DNA of 64,000 bases, from contig NZ_PHRF01000172.1 in the NCBI RefSeq assembly GCF_004151105.1, positions 1-64,000 on the forward strand. Direction: 5' to 3'. A program made the translations under genes and the position numbers. Under the pieces are notes generated by a model. It made no database searches and had not been told where the DNA came from. It worked only from the letters and a program-made list of their open reading frames with translations. Origin of the DNA: Streptomyces sp. L-9-10. GTDB taxonomy: Bacteria; Actinomycetota; Actinomycetes; Streptomycetales; Streptomycetaceae. Below, piece after piece: positions 1-7,817 of this stretch. Every line of letters starts with the position of its first letter. Position 1 is the first letter of the stretch.

Positions 1-738
1 ATTCGAAGATCCATGCCCTCCATCCTGCACCTTCGGGCAGGGCTCCCCTCTGCCGTCCCCGCCGATCCTGCTCTCCCGATCCCGCTCCTTCTCCCTCTCC
101 CGGCCCCGCTCCCGCTCCCTCTGCCGCTGCCACTCCAGCCCGAGCTGCCGCTCCTCGCGCTGGCGCGCCCACTCCCGCTCCCGCGCGCGGTCCCGCGCCA
201 CGAGCAGGCGCAGCATCACGCCCACGCGGTCGTTGGACTCGTCGGCCGCGTCGATCGCGTCGATGCACTGCCAGTACAGCCCCTCCTCGTCCGTGGCACA
301 CGCCACCGCCACCAGCGCGATCCCGACCTCCCCCAGCAGTGCGCCGAGTCCGGTCAGGGCCGCCCGGATGTCGGCCACCCCGGAGAGCTGTCCGGCCCGT
401 ATCCGGCCGATGCGCGGCCCCGGACGGTCCGGGAAGCCGTCCGGCGGCCAGTCGACCGGCCCGTACGGTCCCTCCGATCCGTACGGCCCGAACGATCCCT
501 CCGGCCCGTCCAGCCCGTTCGGTGCGTCCGGTACGTCCGGGAATCCGCAGTCGCGCCCGCCCCCCTCGGCCAGCTCCCGCGCCTCGCTCTTCAGCTCCTT
601 CGGTCCGTTCAGCGCCAACTGGACGCCGATCGCCCGGGCGAGGCTCTGCGCCTGCCACGCCTCGGCGAGGACATCCCATTCGTCCGTGCTCCCGGCCAGG
701 GCATGCCGGCTCACTCCGATGAGCCGTTCCGCATCCAT
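1..738 (-). CDS. conserved Streptomyces protein, DUF6099-like (3' end cut by window)
   Basis: An open frame runs without a stop from an ATG at 738 to the left edge, so the C-terminus lies outside the window. The N-terminus (MDAERLIGVSRHALAG) and the following helical stretch resemble what I remember of DUF6099 proteins of unknown function in Streptomyces. The middle is a Gly/Pro/Asp-rich linker at about residues 65-105, with repeated DGPEG/YGPEG-like units. The part near the window edge is an Arg/Glu-rich coiled-coil-like tail built of (RE)n repeats. A weak GGGG tract precedes the start. I infer a soluble cytoplasmic protein. Coding is certain from codon structure, but the family name is a memory-based guess and no function can be assigned. 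Confidence 0.55.
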   Translation of the reverse strand, partial: MDAERLIGVSRHALAGSTDEWDVLAEAWQAQSLARAIGVQLALNGPKELKSEARELAEGGGRDCGFPDVPDAPNGLDGPEGSFGPYGSEGPYGPVDWPPDGFPDRPGPRIGRIRAGQLSGVADIRAALTGLGALLGEVGIALVAVACATDEEGLYWQCIDAIDAADESNDRVGVMLRLLVARDRAREREWARQREERQLGLEWQRQRERERGREREKERDRESRIGGDGRGEPCPKVQDGGHGSSN

Positions 739-883
739 CCGCAGCCCCCGTTCGTACGACAATCCTGCCCACGCAACTCCACTACCCAGAGTGAGGGATT
801 GGCGACGGAAAGGCCAGAGCAATGGGGAAATCTCTGGACAGCAGGCTCGTTGTGCATAACTTGCCCACTCCGTAGAGTGACGA

Positions 884-1234
884 TCAGGGCGAATCGCGGG
901 CATCTGTCGGTCGCTTGGGCGGGAAGCGGACCTCATTCCGGTCCATCTTGGCGGCGAGCGCCGCGAGCGGGTCGATCCCCAGCGCCTCGCAGAACTGGAG
1001 CAGATAGGCGAGCACATCAGCGACCTCGTCCGTGACCCGGTGGGCCGTCTCCGGATCCTCCATCACCCGCGCCGACTGCTCGGGCGTCAACCACTGGAAG
1101 ATCTCCAGCAGTTCCGACGCCTCGACGCTCAGCGCCGCCGCCAGATTCTTGGGGGTGTGGTACTGCTCCCAGTCGCGCGCCGCCGCGAACCGCGCCAGTC
1201 TGCGCCGCATTTCCGCTACATCGAGTTCCGTCAC
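884..1234 (-). CDS. MazG-like nucleotide pyrophosphohydrolase
   Basis: A 116-residue single-domain protein of the all-alpha NTP pyrophosphatase superfamily (MazG-like / RS21-C6 group). These enzymes hydrolyse (d)NTPs to NMP and pyrophosphate, usually as house-cleaning enzymes. Visible landmarks are the HTPKNLAAALSVEASEL helix, which carries the first metal-binding acidic cluster (ExxEL), and EVADVLAYLLQFCEALGID, which carries the second (ExxD). The length is typical for the stand-alone short form. The start is a GTG that overlaps the stop of the upstream ATPase gene (GTGA), so the two genes are translationally coupled and probably work together. The actual nucleotide substrate cannot be read from sequence. 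Confidence 0.88.
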   Translation of the reverse strand: MTELDVAEMRRRLARFAAARDWEQYHTPKNLAAALSVEASELLEIFQWLTPEQSARVMEDPETAHRVTDEVADVLAYLLQFCEALGIDPLAALAAKMDRNEVRFPPKRPTDARDSP

Positions 1235-2376
1235 GGGTCCAGGTCTACCACCGTCACCCCGGCGGCCCCCCGCGCGCAGGAGGCGTCACCGACCGCCCCG
1301 ACCAGACCGATCCTCCCCTCCGCGCAGACCGAAGAGGCCAGTGAGAGCAGTTCGCCCGCCTGCCGCCGGTCCAGGCTCCGGTCGAATCCGTCCGCGAGGA
1401 CGGTGAGCGACCGCAGCGCCAGGGGCACCTCGGACGCCTGGTCCACGGCCAGTACGCCAGGACCGGTGAGCAGTACGAGCGCGAGCGCCAGATATCTCAG
1501 CTCGCCCTCGCCGAGCCGGCCGACGGGAGTGGCCGCCCTGACACCCGAGGCGTCACGGGCGAGCAGCGCGCGTACCGTGCCGTCGGCGAGCCGCTCGACG
1601 GCGAGTTCGGTCACCGGCCCCGCGCATCCGGCCCGCGCCGCCGCGGCCAGCCGGGCCCGCCTGCGGGCGCAGCCGTCACGCGAGCGGTCCAGCGTCCGGT
1701 CGAGGACCGCCGCCAGATTCTCGCAGCCACGGCGCAGCCGCCCCATTCCGGCGGCCACCGGAAGCCGCATGAGCTGGGGCTGCGGATCGCAGACGAACAC
1801 GGACCGCAGGGCCAGCACGGTCTGTTCCGCGGCGGCGAGCACGAGCGACTCACCCGCCGTGCGGCCTCCCACCCGCAGCGGGAGCAGCGCCGTGCCCAGC
1901 CGGTCGTCGGGCAGCGGGGCCCGGGTCACCGGTACGGCGCCGGCCGTGTGCCAGGCCGCCTGGACCGTGGGCCGCCCCGGATCGCGCAGCGCCGTGGTGA
2001 GCAGGGTCTGCCCGCGGCCGGTCAGCCGTTCGCCGACGATACGGAGTTCGGGCTCGGCCTGGACGGCGAGATCGAGCCGTACGGGACCGACCGGGCCGTC
2101 GACGGTGCAGCCGATCCGGAAGCCGCGCCGCCCCTGGGCGTCGGGCGCGGCCCGTTCCGGAACACAGGCGACCGGATCGGGGAAGACCGCGGCGAGGGGT
2201 ACGCCGGCGCCGAGCCTGGCGAGCGCCTCGTAGGCGCGCAGCGCCGTGGACTTCCCGCTGCCGCTCGCTCCGGTGAACAGGGTCATGGGGCCCAGGGGAA
2301 AAGCCGCTCCGCGGTGCGAGGTGAAGGCGGAGAGCCGCAGTTCGGTGATGGTGGGACGCGCGCGGGTTGCTTCCAT
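1231..2376 (-). CDS. AAA/ABC-type ATPase (RecF/SMC-like head), unknown role
   Basis: A 381-residue protein with a Walker A motif GASGSGKST at 36-44, an ABC-signature-like LGEGELRYLALAL at 288-300 and a Walker-B-like GVLAVDQAS at about 307-315. This is the layout of the compact SMC/RecF-like ATPases in which a single chain forms the head domain. There is no transmembrane segment, so it is not a transporter subunit, and no long coiled coil is evident. It lies 55 bp downstream of sepF and overlaps the MazG-like gene by 4 bp. The substrate is unknown; such proteins often act on DNA or in defence/repair. The last residues end in an Asp-rich VVDLDP tail. Confidence 0.75.
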   Translation of the reverse strand: MEATRARPTITELRLSAFTSHRGAAFPLGPMTLFTGASGSGKSTALRAYEALARLGAGVPLAAVFPDPVACVPERAAPDAQGRRGFRIGCTVDGPVGPVRLDLAVQAEPELRIVGERLTGRGQTLLTTALRDPGRPTVQAAWHTAGAVPVTRAPLPDDRLGTALLPLRVGGRTAGESLVLAAAEQTVLALRSVFVCDPQPQLMRLPVAAGMGRLRRGCENLAAVLDRTLDRSRDGCARRRARLAAAARAGCAGPVTELAVERLADGTVRALLARDASGVRAATPVGRLGEGELRYLALALVLLTGPGVLAVDQASEVPLALRSLTVLADGFDRSLDRRQAGELLSLASSVCAEGRIGLVGAVGDASCARGAAGVTVVDLDP

Positions 2377-2431
2377 GGCCGGACCGTATGCGGCCCAAAA
2401 GCTGCCGAACCGTTACGCCTCGGCCACCTTC

Positions 2432-2836
2432 CTACGATCGGGGGACGACGTCCTCCGCGATCCCCTCGACCTCCGTGCCGATGGGGGCCAGCAGGAAGAC
2501 GTTCTTGTCGACCCGGTGCATCCCGCTGCCGAGCCCGAAGACGACTCCGCTGCTGAAGTCCAGGATGCGTTTGGCCACATCGGGCTCCGCGCCGGTCAGG
2601 TCCAGCAGCACCGGAATCCGCGCGATCAGATGGTCGGCGACCTCCCGCGCGTCTCCGAACACCTGCACCCGCAGCACGATGAAGCGCCGGTTCTCCGCCG
2701 TGAAGTCCTGGGGGACGGTGCGGTGATCGACCCGTGAGGGCCATTCGTCGCGTCCGCGCAGCGGAACGACCTGGGCCAGGCCCTCCCACTGCTCATCGGT
2801 GGCGTCGTAGCCGTCGTACCTGCCGTAGCGGCTCAT
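2432..2836 (-). CDS. sepF: SepF-family cell division protein
   Basis: SepF proteins bind FtsZ and tether the Z-ring to the membrane; Streptomyces carry several paralogues. The protein keeps the family core: an N-terminal region rich in Tyr/Gly (MSRYGRYDGYDA), a linker with RGRDEWPS, then the SepF fold with FIVLRVQVFGDAREVADHL, PVLLDLTGAE, VAKRILDFSSGVVFGLG and HRVDKNVFLLAP. Length is about 134 residues from the chosen ATG; an in-frame start seven codons upstream is possible but adds a non-conserved MHGRSGP. It is unlikely to be the principal sepF of the dcw cluster because no ftsZ/ylm genes are nearby. I take it as one of the accessory paralogues (sepF2/sepF3 class). Confidence 0.9.
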   Translation of the reverse strand: MSRYGRYDGYDATDEQWEGLAQVVPLRGRDEWPSRVDHRTVPQDFTAENRRFIVLRVQVFGDAREVADHLIARIPVLLDLTGAEPDVAKRILDFSSGVVFGLGSGMHRVDKNVFLLAPIGTEVEGIAEDVVPRS

Positions 2837-3162
2837 CGGACCACTCCGCCCGTGCACTGTGTCTGCATTCGGCCATCCTCCCGCGCCTCACCCGTTCGGC
2901 CCAACAGCGACACGGCCCGACGGCGACACGGTCCGACGGCGACACGGTCCGGAAGCGGACCGGCTTCGCCGCCCGTGACCGGAAACCGCCACCGAAGTAC
3001 CGCCGGAAAGCCTCCGACGCACCACCGGAGCACCGCCGAACCGCCGCCGACGCACCACCGGAACGCCGCCGGAGCACGGCCGGAGCCGCCGACGGGACCC
3101 CGCCCCCACGACAGCGAGTCCGCCTCGCCGGGGTCCCATCCTCACACCACGCACCCAGGGCA
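2837..3162. other. 326-bp GC-rich intergenic region with tandem repeats
   Basis: No convincing gene is seen between sepF and the glycosidase. The stretch contains a 16-bp unit (CGACACGGYCCGACGG) in about 2.5 tandem copies at 2908-2955. It also has two direct copies of CCGACGCACCACCGGA at 3014-3029 and 3047-3062. Open frames here are low-complexity Arg/Gly translations of the repeats. The glycosidase gene ends at the right side, and the sepF promoter must lie near 2840-2900. Confidence 0.6.
2908..2955. repeat. 16-bp tandem repeat, about 2.5 copies
   Basis: Units begin at 2908, 2924 and 2940. The first two differ at one base (CGACACGGCCCGACGG versus CGACACGGTCCGACGG) and the third is partial. 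The repeat is intergenic, upstream of sepF. Confidence 0.85.
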
Positions 3163-5286
3163 TCAACGGGGCGTCACGGACTCCCTCTTCACCTCCAGGC
3201 CCGCCGGCGCCTCGATGTGCGCCGTACCGTCGGCCGCCACCGAGATGTCCAGGCGCCCGCCCGCGACGTCGAGACCCTCCACCTTCAGCGGCCGGTACGC
3301 CTCGGCGAACGCGGGCGCGACGGTCAGGGTGCCGCCGGGGACATCGGCCGAGAGCCCCAGCGCGGACTGGAGGACCATGACGGACGAGGCCGCCGCCCAC
3401 GCCTGCGGCCGGCACGACGCCGGATAGGGCGAGGGCACCGGGTCGGTCGCCGAACCATGGCCGGCGAACAGCTCGGGCAGCCGGGCGTCGAAGCCCGCGG
3501 AGGCGGTCAGCAGCCCCGCGGCGAGCCCCGCAGCGGCGTCCGGGAACCCGGCCCTGGTCAGCCCGTGCACCGCGATCGCGGTGTCGTGCGGCCAGATGGA
3601 ACCGATGTGGTAGCCGTACGGGTTGAAGCCCACGGAGTCGCTGCTCAGGGTGCGCAGCCCATGGCCCGAGTCGAGGTCGGGCGCGCTGAGCCGGGCGGCC
3701 AGCAGGGCGCTCTCCTCGTGGTTGAGCAGGCCCGTGCCCAGCAGATGGCCGAAGCCCGAGGTGACCGAGTCCACCGGCCGCTTGTCCCGGTCGAGGGCGA
3801 CGGCCGGGTAGGCACCGCGCTCGTCCTCCACCCAGAAGTGGCTGCGGAACCGGTCGGACAGCCGCTCGGCCCACTCCTCCCACTGGTCGGCGCCGGGCCG
3901 GCCGAAGGCGCGCAGCAGCGCGGCGCCGCCGCGGGCCGCCTCGTACGCGTACGCCTGGACCTCGCACAGCGCTATCGGAGAGGTGGCGAGGCGTCCGTCG
4001 CGGTGCCGGATGGAGTCGCCGGAGTCCTTCCAGCCCTGGTTGGCCAGACCGCGTCCCGTGTGGTCGATGTACTTCAGGAAGCCGTCTCCGTCGGCGTCGC
4101 CGTGGTCACGCATCCACGCGAGGGCGGCCTCGGCGTGCGGCAGCAGCTGTTCGACCTGGTCGGGGGCGAGCCCCCAGCGCCAGGAGTCGTGCAGCAGCGT
4201 GATCCACAGCGGGGTGGCGTCGACCGTGCCGTAGTAGGACGGCGGCAGCGAGAAGCCCTCGTTGAAGTCCTGGCTCCCGCGGCGCACCTCGTGCAGGATC
4301 TTGCCGGGCTGCTCCTCGGTGTCCTGGTCCGTCCTGACGCCCTGGCGGCGCGCGAGCGTACGCAGCGTACCGGCGGCGAGTCCGGTGCCCAGCGGCAGCA
4401 GCATCCGGGCCGCCCACAGGGAGTCGCGGCCGAACAGCGTGAGGAACCAGGGGGCTCCGGCGGCCAGGAACTGGTCGGCGGGCGCCTCGGGGTCGGTGAG
4501 GCGCAGCCGGTCGAGGTCGGCGGCCGACTGGCCGAGCCAGTGGTCGAAGCGCCGGTCGGCGCTGCGCAGCACCGGGGTGCGCCAGGGGACGCTGTCCGCC
4601 GTGGGGGCGGGGAACTGGTCGCCGTCCTCGTGAGCGGCGTCACAGTGCAGAACGGCGGTCCAGACCGCTCCGGGCGCCAGCTCGATGTCGTACTCCAGCC
4701 GTCCGGACGCCGGGTCGACGGCGGCGGGCGCCGGGGTGGAGGTGAGGCGTACGGCGAACGCCTCCTTGGACCAGTCGAGTCCGTCGGCGGTGGCGGTCGC
4801 GGGAACCGGGCTCAGCGCGTGCCCGGTCTTGACGCGCTCCATCGCGGCGAGGTCGGTGGCGGCGGTGACGATCAGCCGGAGGCGGACGTTCTGCCCTCCC
4901 GCGTTGGAGACTTCGAGGGTCTCCTCCAGCCGTCCGGGGGTGACGCGACGGCGGCGGTGCAGGGTGACCGCCGGGTCGGGGGTCTCCTCGCCGAGGCCGC
5001 GCAGCACTCCGCGGAAGGCCGCCCGGTCCGCACCGTCGAAGGCTCCGCGCACCGGCGCGATCGCGATCCCGCCGGCCTCGACGGTCAGCCGGGCCAGCGC
5101 TCTGCTGTCGCCGTGGTAGAAGCCTTCGGCGCCACCGCCGATCTGCCCGTCCGCGTGGGAGATCACGAAGCTCGGCGCGTACAGCGTCACACAGGCGTCG
5201 TGCAGGAACGGCTGGAGGCCCTCGGCCGAGGGGACCGCCGCTGCGACGGAGTTCATAGTGTCGTGGGTCTTGACAGTGGTGGACAA
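3163..5286 (-). CDS. glycogen-debranching-type glycoside hydrolase (amylo-alpha-1,6-glucosidase family)
   Basis: A 707-residue cytoplasmic protein with the two-domain layout of the amylo-alpha-1,6-glucosidase/MGH-like family. An N-terminal beta-sandwich domain (GDE_N_bis type, about 30-215, with EGFYHGDSRALARL) is followed by an (alpha/alpha)6 barrel. Barrel landmarks are FLTLFGRDSLWAARMLLP near residue 300, HEVRRG, SYYGTVDATPLWI, GWKDSGDS and NPYGYHIGSIWPHDTAIAVHG. These correspond to the active-site loops of the family, whose members cleave alpha-linked glucosides or glycosylglycerates. It diverges from a LacI regulator and a MalEFG-like importer and shares their operators, so it probably hydrolyses the imported oligosaccharide. 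The exact bond specificity is not readable. Confidence 0.82.
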   Translation of the reverse strand: MSTTVKTHDTMNSVAAAVPSAEGLQPFLHDACVTLYAPSFVISHADGQIGGGAEGFYHGDSRALARLTVEAGGIAIAPVRGAFDGADRAAFRGVLRGLGEETPDPAVTLHRRRRVTPGRLEETLEVSNAGGQNVRLRLIVTAATDLAAMERVKTGHALSPVPATATADGLDWSKEAFAVRLTSTPAPAAVDPASGRLEYDIELAPGAVWTAVLHCDAAHEDGDQFPAPTADSVPWRTPVLRSADRRFDHWLGQSAADLDRLRLTDPEAPADQFLAAGAPWFLTLFGRDSLWAARMLLPLGTGLAAGTLRTLARRQGVRTDQDTEEQPGKILHEVRRGSQDFNEGFSLPPSYYGTVDATPLWITLLHDSWRWGLAPDQVEQLLPHAEAALAWMRDHGDADGDGFLKYIDHTGRGLANQGWKDSGDSIRHRDGRLATSPIALCEVQAYAYEAARGGAALLRAFGRPGADQWEEWAERLSDRFRSHFWVEDERGAYPAVALDRDKRPVDSVTSGFGHLLGTGLLNHEESALLAARLSAPDLDSGHGLRTLSSDSVGFNPYGYHIGSIWPHDTAIAVHGLTRAGFPDAAAGLAAGLLTASAGFDARLPELFAGHGSATDPVPSPYPASCRPQAWAAASSVMVLQSALGLSADVPGGTLTVAPAFAEAYRPLKVEGLDVAGGRLDISVAADGTAHIEAPAGLEVKRESVTPR

Positions 5287-5307
5287 CAGAGCAGAACCTC
5301 TCAGTCA

Positions 5308-5372
5308 TTGGAGCGTTCCAAGAACCCTAACGACGACTTCAGCTCGTTGACAATGGCATTTGAACGCTCCAA
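5308..5372. promoter_or_regulatory. divergent promoter with two LacI-type operators
   Basis: Two 14-bp near-palindromes lie between the divergent glycosidase and lacI genes: TTGGAGCGTTCCAA at 5308-5321 and TTTGAACGCTCCAA at 5359-5372. Read on opposite strands they match at 13 of 14 positions, and their centres are 51 bp apart, about five helical turns. Between them is TTGACAA at 5347-5353, usable as a -35 on the plus strand. On the minus strand TTGTCA at 5354-5349 is followed 19 bp later by TAGGGT at 5329-5324. The central CG and dyad are what LacI-family repressors recognise, so I infer autoregulation by the adjacent LacI protein. Confidence 0.7.
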
Positions 5373-5411
5373 TCAACTCGTCGTTTCGCACAAACCGTTC
5401 CGGAGACCGTC

Positions 5412-6458
5412 ATGCCCCGCTCCCCCAACGCGCCTTCGCCCAAGGCCGGTCCAGTGACCCTGGCCATGGTCGCGCGGCGTGCCGGGGTCTCTCCGCAGAC
5501 GGTGTCAAATGCCCTGAATTCGCCCGAACTGTTGCGCTCCGAGACGTTGGAGCGGGTCCAGCGCACCATCGACGAGATGGGGTACCGCCCGCACCGGGCG
5601 GCGCAGACGCTGCGCACCCGCTCCAGCAAGCTCATCGGCTACGGCATACGTCCCGCGCCGGGCAACTCGGCGCCGGTGATGGACCGCTTCCTGCACGCGC
5701 TGTCCCAGGCGGCCGACGAGGCGGGCTACCGGATCCTGCTGTTCGCCTCGCCGCCCGGCAACGCCAGTCTGGACGGGCACGAGGAGCTGATCGATCTGCA
5801 CAGCGTCGACGGCTTCGTGCTCAGCGGCACCGACCGCGGCGACCCCCGTCAGACCTGGCTGGCCAAGCGCGGCATACCGTTCGTGGGCTTCGGACGGATG
5901 TGGTCGGGCCGGCAGATAGGCGACTGGGCGGATGTCGACGGCGCCTCGGGCACGGACGCCGCGGTCGAGCACCTGGTGGCCCTGGGGCATCGCAGAATCG
6001 CGTTCCTCGGCTGGCCGCGCGGCTCCGGTGTCGGTGACGACCGGGCCGAGGGCTGGCAGCGCGCCATGCGCCGGCACGGTCTGCCGGTACGCGGCCGGCG
6101 CGCGCAGAGCCTCGACGACACCTCCTCGGCGCGGGCCGCCGTGGCACCGCTGCTCGACACGGGGGCCACTGCCGTGATCGCCGCCAGTGACATGCTCGCC
6201 ATGGGCTGCTACCAGGCGCTGCGCGAACGGAACGCCGCGCCGGGCAAGGACGTCGCCGTCATCGGCTTCGACGACTCTCCCACCGCGGCCCTGCTCTCCC
6301 CCGGCCTGTCCACCGTCGCCCAGCCGCTGGAAGCCGCGGGCCACGAGTGCGTACGCCTGCTGCTCGCCCGGATCGCGGAGCCCGGTGCCCCGCCCGAGCG
6401 TGTCCTGCTCGAGCCGTCCCTTGTCGTCCGCGACAGCACACCCGCCCCGGGAAGCTGA
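5412..6458 (+). CDS. LacI-family transcriptional repressor
   Basis: A 348-residue regulator. The N-terminal LacI helix-turn-helix is clear (VTLAMVARRAGVSPQTVSNAL at about 15-35, hinge region to about 65). It is followed by a periplasmic-binding-like sensor domain with the usual landmarks: DGFVLSGTD, IPFVGFGR, GHRRIAFLGW, AVIAASDMLAMG and DVAVIGFDDSP. It should bind the paired 14-bp operators in the upstream divergent region and derepress when a sugar ligand is present. It is encoded first in a run with the solute-binding protein and permeases (106-bp gap), which fits a local sugar regulator. The ligand is not identifiable. Confidence 0.92.
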   Translation: MPRSPNAPSPKAGPVTLAMVARRAGVSPQTVSNALNSPELLRSETLERVQRTIDEMGYRPHRAAQTLRTRSSKLIGYGIRPAPGNSAPVMDRFLHALSQAADEAGYRILLFASPPGNASLDGHEELIDLHSVDGFVLSGTDRGDPRQTWLAKRGIPFVGFGRMWSGRQIGDWADVDGASGTDAAVEHLVALGHRRIAFLGWPRGSGVGDDRAEGWQRAMRRHGLPVRGRRAQSLDDTSSARAAVAPLLDTGATAVIAASDMLAMGCYQALRERNAAPGKDVAVIGFDDSPTAALLSPGLSTVAQPLEAAGHECVRLLLARIAEPGAPPERVLLEPSLVVRDSTPAPGS

Positions 6459-6564
6459 CCGCGCCGCCACCGCCCGGGGCGAAGAACGCTCCCGGGCCAT
6501 TCCCGCACAGCACGCCCTTCCCGGGCTGCTGAGTCGCTCGTTCCCATTACTTCTGGAGGAATTC

Positions 6565-7812
6565 ATGGTCACCCGCACGGCCGCCGCCGCCGCACTCGTC
6601 ACCTGCGCGGCGCTCCTGGCCGCCACCGGCTGCTCGTCCAACTTCGACAGTGGCAAGGACCAGGCACAGGACAAGGCCGAGAAGCAGAAGCTGACCGTCC
6701 TCATCGCCACCTCGGGTGACGCCGAGACCCAGGCGGTGAAGGCCGCGGCCGCCTCGTACGCGAAGAAGTCCGGCAACACGGTGACCGTCGAGGTCGCCAA
6801 GGACATGAACCAGCAGCTGGCGCAGGCCTTCGCCGGGCACAAGCCGCCGGACGTCTTCTACGTCAACTCCGACCAGTTCGCGAACTACGCCAAGGGCGGC
6901 TCGCTCTACGCGTACGGCGACCAGATATCCGACGCCTCGGACTTCTCCGAGCAGCTGCTCTCGTCGTTCTCGTACGAGGGCAAGCAGGTCTGCGTGCCCA
7001 AGGACACCTCCACCCTCGGTCTCGCCATCAACTCCGACCTGTGGAAGAAGGCCGGGCTGACGGAGAAGGACTACCCGAAGACCTGGAAGGAGCTTCAGAG
7101 CGTCGCGGACAAGCTCACCACCAATGGCGTCACCGGCCTGGTGACCAGCGACGAGTACCAGCGCCTCGGGGTCTTCATGAAGCAGGCGGGCGGCTGGCTC
7201 ACCGACGCGGACCAGAAGAAGATGACCGCCGACACCCCGGAGAACGCCGAGGGTCTCGCCTTCGTCCAGTCGATGCTGAAGTCGGGCTCGATGAAGTTCG
7301 CCAAGCAGGTGGACACCAGCTGGGGCGGCGAGGCGCTCGGCAAGGGCAAGGCCGCGATGACCATCGAGGGCAACTGGCTCGACGGCGGCATGAAGCTCGA
7401 CTACCCGGACGTGAAGTACGCCGTCGCCCCGCTGCCCGCGGGTCCGAAGGGCGAGGGCACACTCGCCTTCAGCACCTGCTGGGGCGTCGCCGCCGACAGC
7501 ACCCACCAGGCCGCGAGCGTCGACCTCGTCAAGCACCTGAGCTCCGCCGACCAGCAGCTCGCCTTCGCCGACGCGTTCGGTGTCATGCCGTCGCGGACGA
7601 GCGCGCTCACGACGTACGCCGAGAAGACCCCGCAGGCCAAGGCCTGGGTGGACGGCAGCGCGTACGCGCAGGGCCCGGTCACGATCGCCGGCTTCGACAA
7701 GGTGCTGAGCCAGTTCAACACCGACCTCCAGTCGCTGCGCACCGCCGACCCGAAGAAGATCCTCGCCGACCTCCAGCGCAACGGCGAACAGGCGATCGCG
7801 AAGGGCAACTGA
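6565..7812 (+). CDS. ABC transporter sugar-binding lipoprotein (MalE/COG1653 type)
   Basis: The start is an ATG preceded by GGAGGA five bases upstream; longer in-frame extensions run into the lacI region and are not used. The 415-residue product has a signal peptide with lipobox LLAATGC, so it is a membrane-anchored lipoprotein. The mature part has the solute-binding protein fold of family 1 importers (KLTVLIATSGDAETQAVKAA, KPPDVFYVNSDQFANYA, GLAINSDLWKKAGL, MTIEGNWLDGGM, AVAPLPAGPKG). It delivers an oligosaccharide to the two permeases encoded directly downstream. No ATPase gene is present, as is common in Streptomyces, where a shared MsiK-like ATPase serves several sugar importers. Substrate is probably a malto- or glucosyl-oligosaccharide judging from the divergent glycosidase, but this is inference. 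Confidence 0.9.
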   Translation: MVTRTAAAAALVTCAALLAATGCSSNFDSGKDQAQDKAEKQKLTVLIATSGDAETQAVKAAAASYAKKSGNTVTVEVAKDMNQQLAQAFAGHKPPDVFYVNSDQFANYAKGGSLYAYGDQISDASDFSEQLLSSFSYEGKQVCVPKDTSTLGLAINSDLWKKAGLTEKDYPKTWKELQSVADKLTTNGVTGLVTSDEYQRLGVFMKQAGGWLTDADQKKMTADTPENAEGLAFVQSMLKSGSMKFAKQVDTSWGGEALGKGKAAMTIEGNWLDGGMKLDYPDVKYAVAPLPAGPKGEGTLAFSTCWGVAADSTHQAASVDLVKHLSSADQQLAFADAFGVMPSRTSALTTYAEKTPQAKAWVDGSAYAQGPVTIAGFDKVLSQFNTDLQSLRTADPKKILADLQRNGEQAIAKGN

Positions 7813-7817
7813 GCCCC

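Noticed and set aside
13..1035. Plus-strand Pro/Leu-rich frames in the first kilobase
   Set aside because: They are antisense to the truncated minus-strand gene, which has a coherent coiled-coil tail and proper start.
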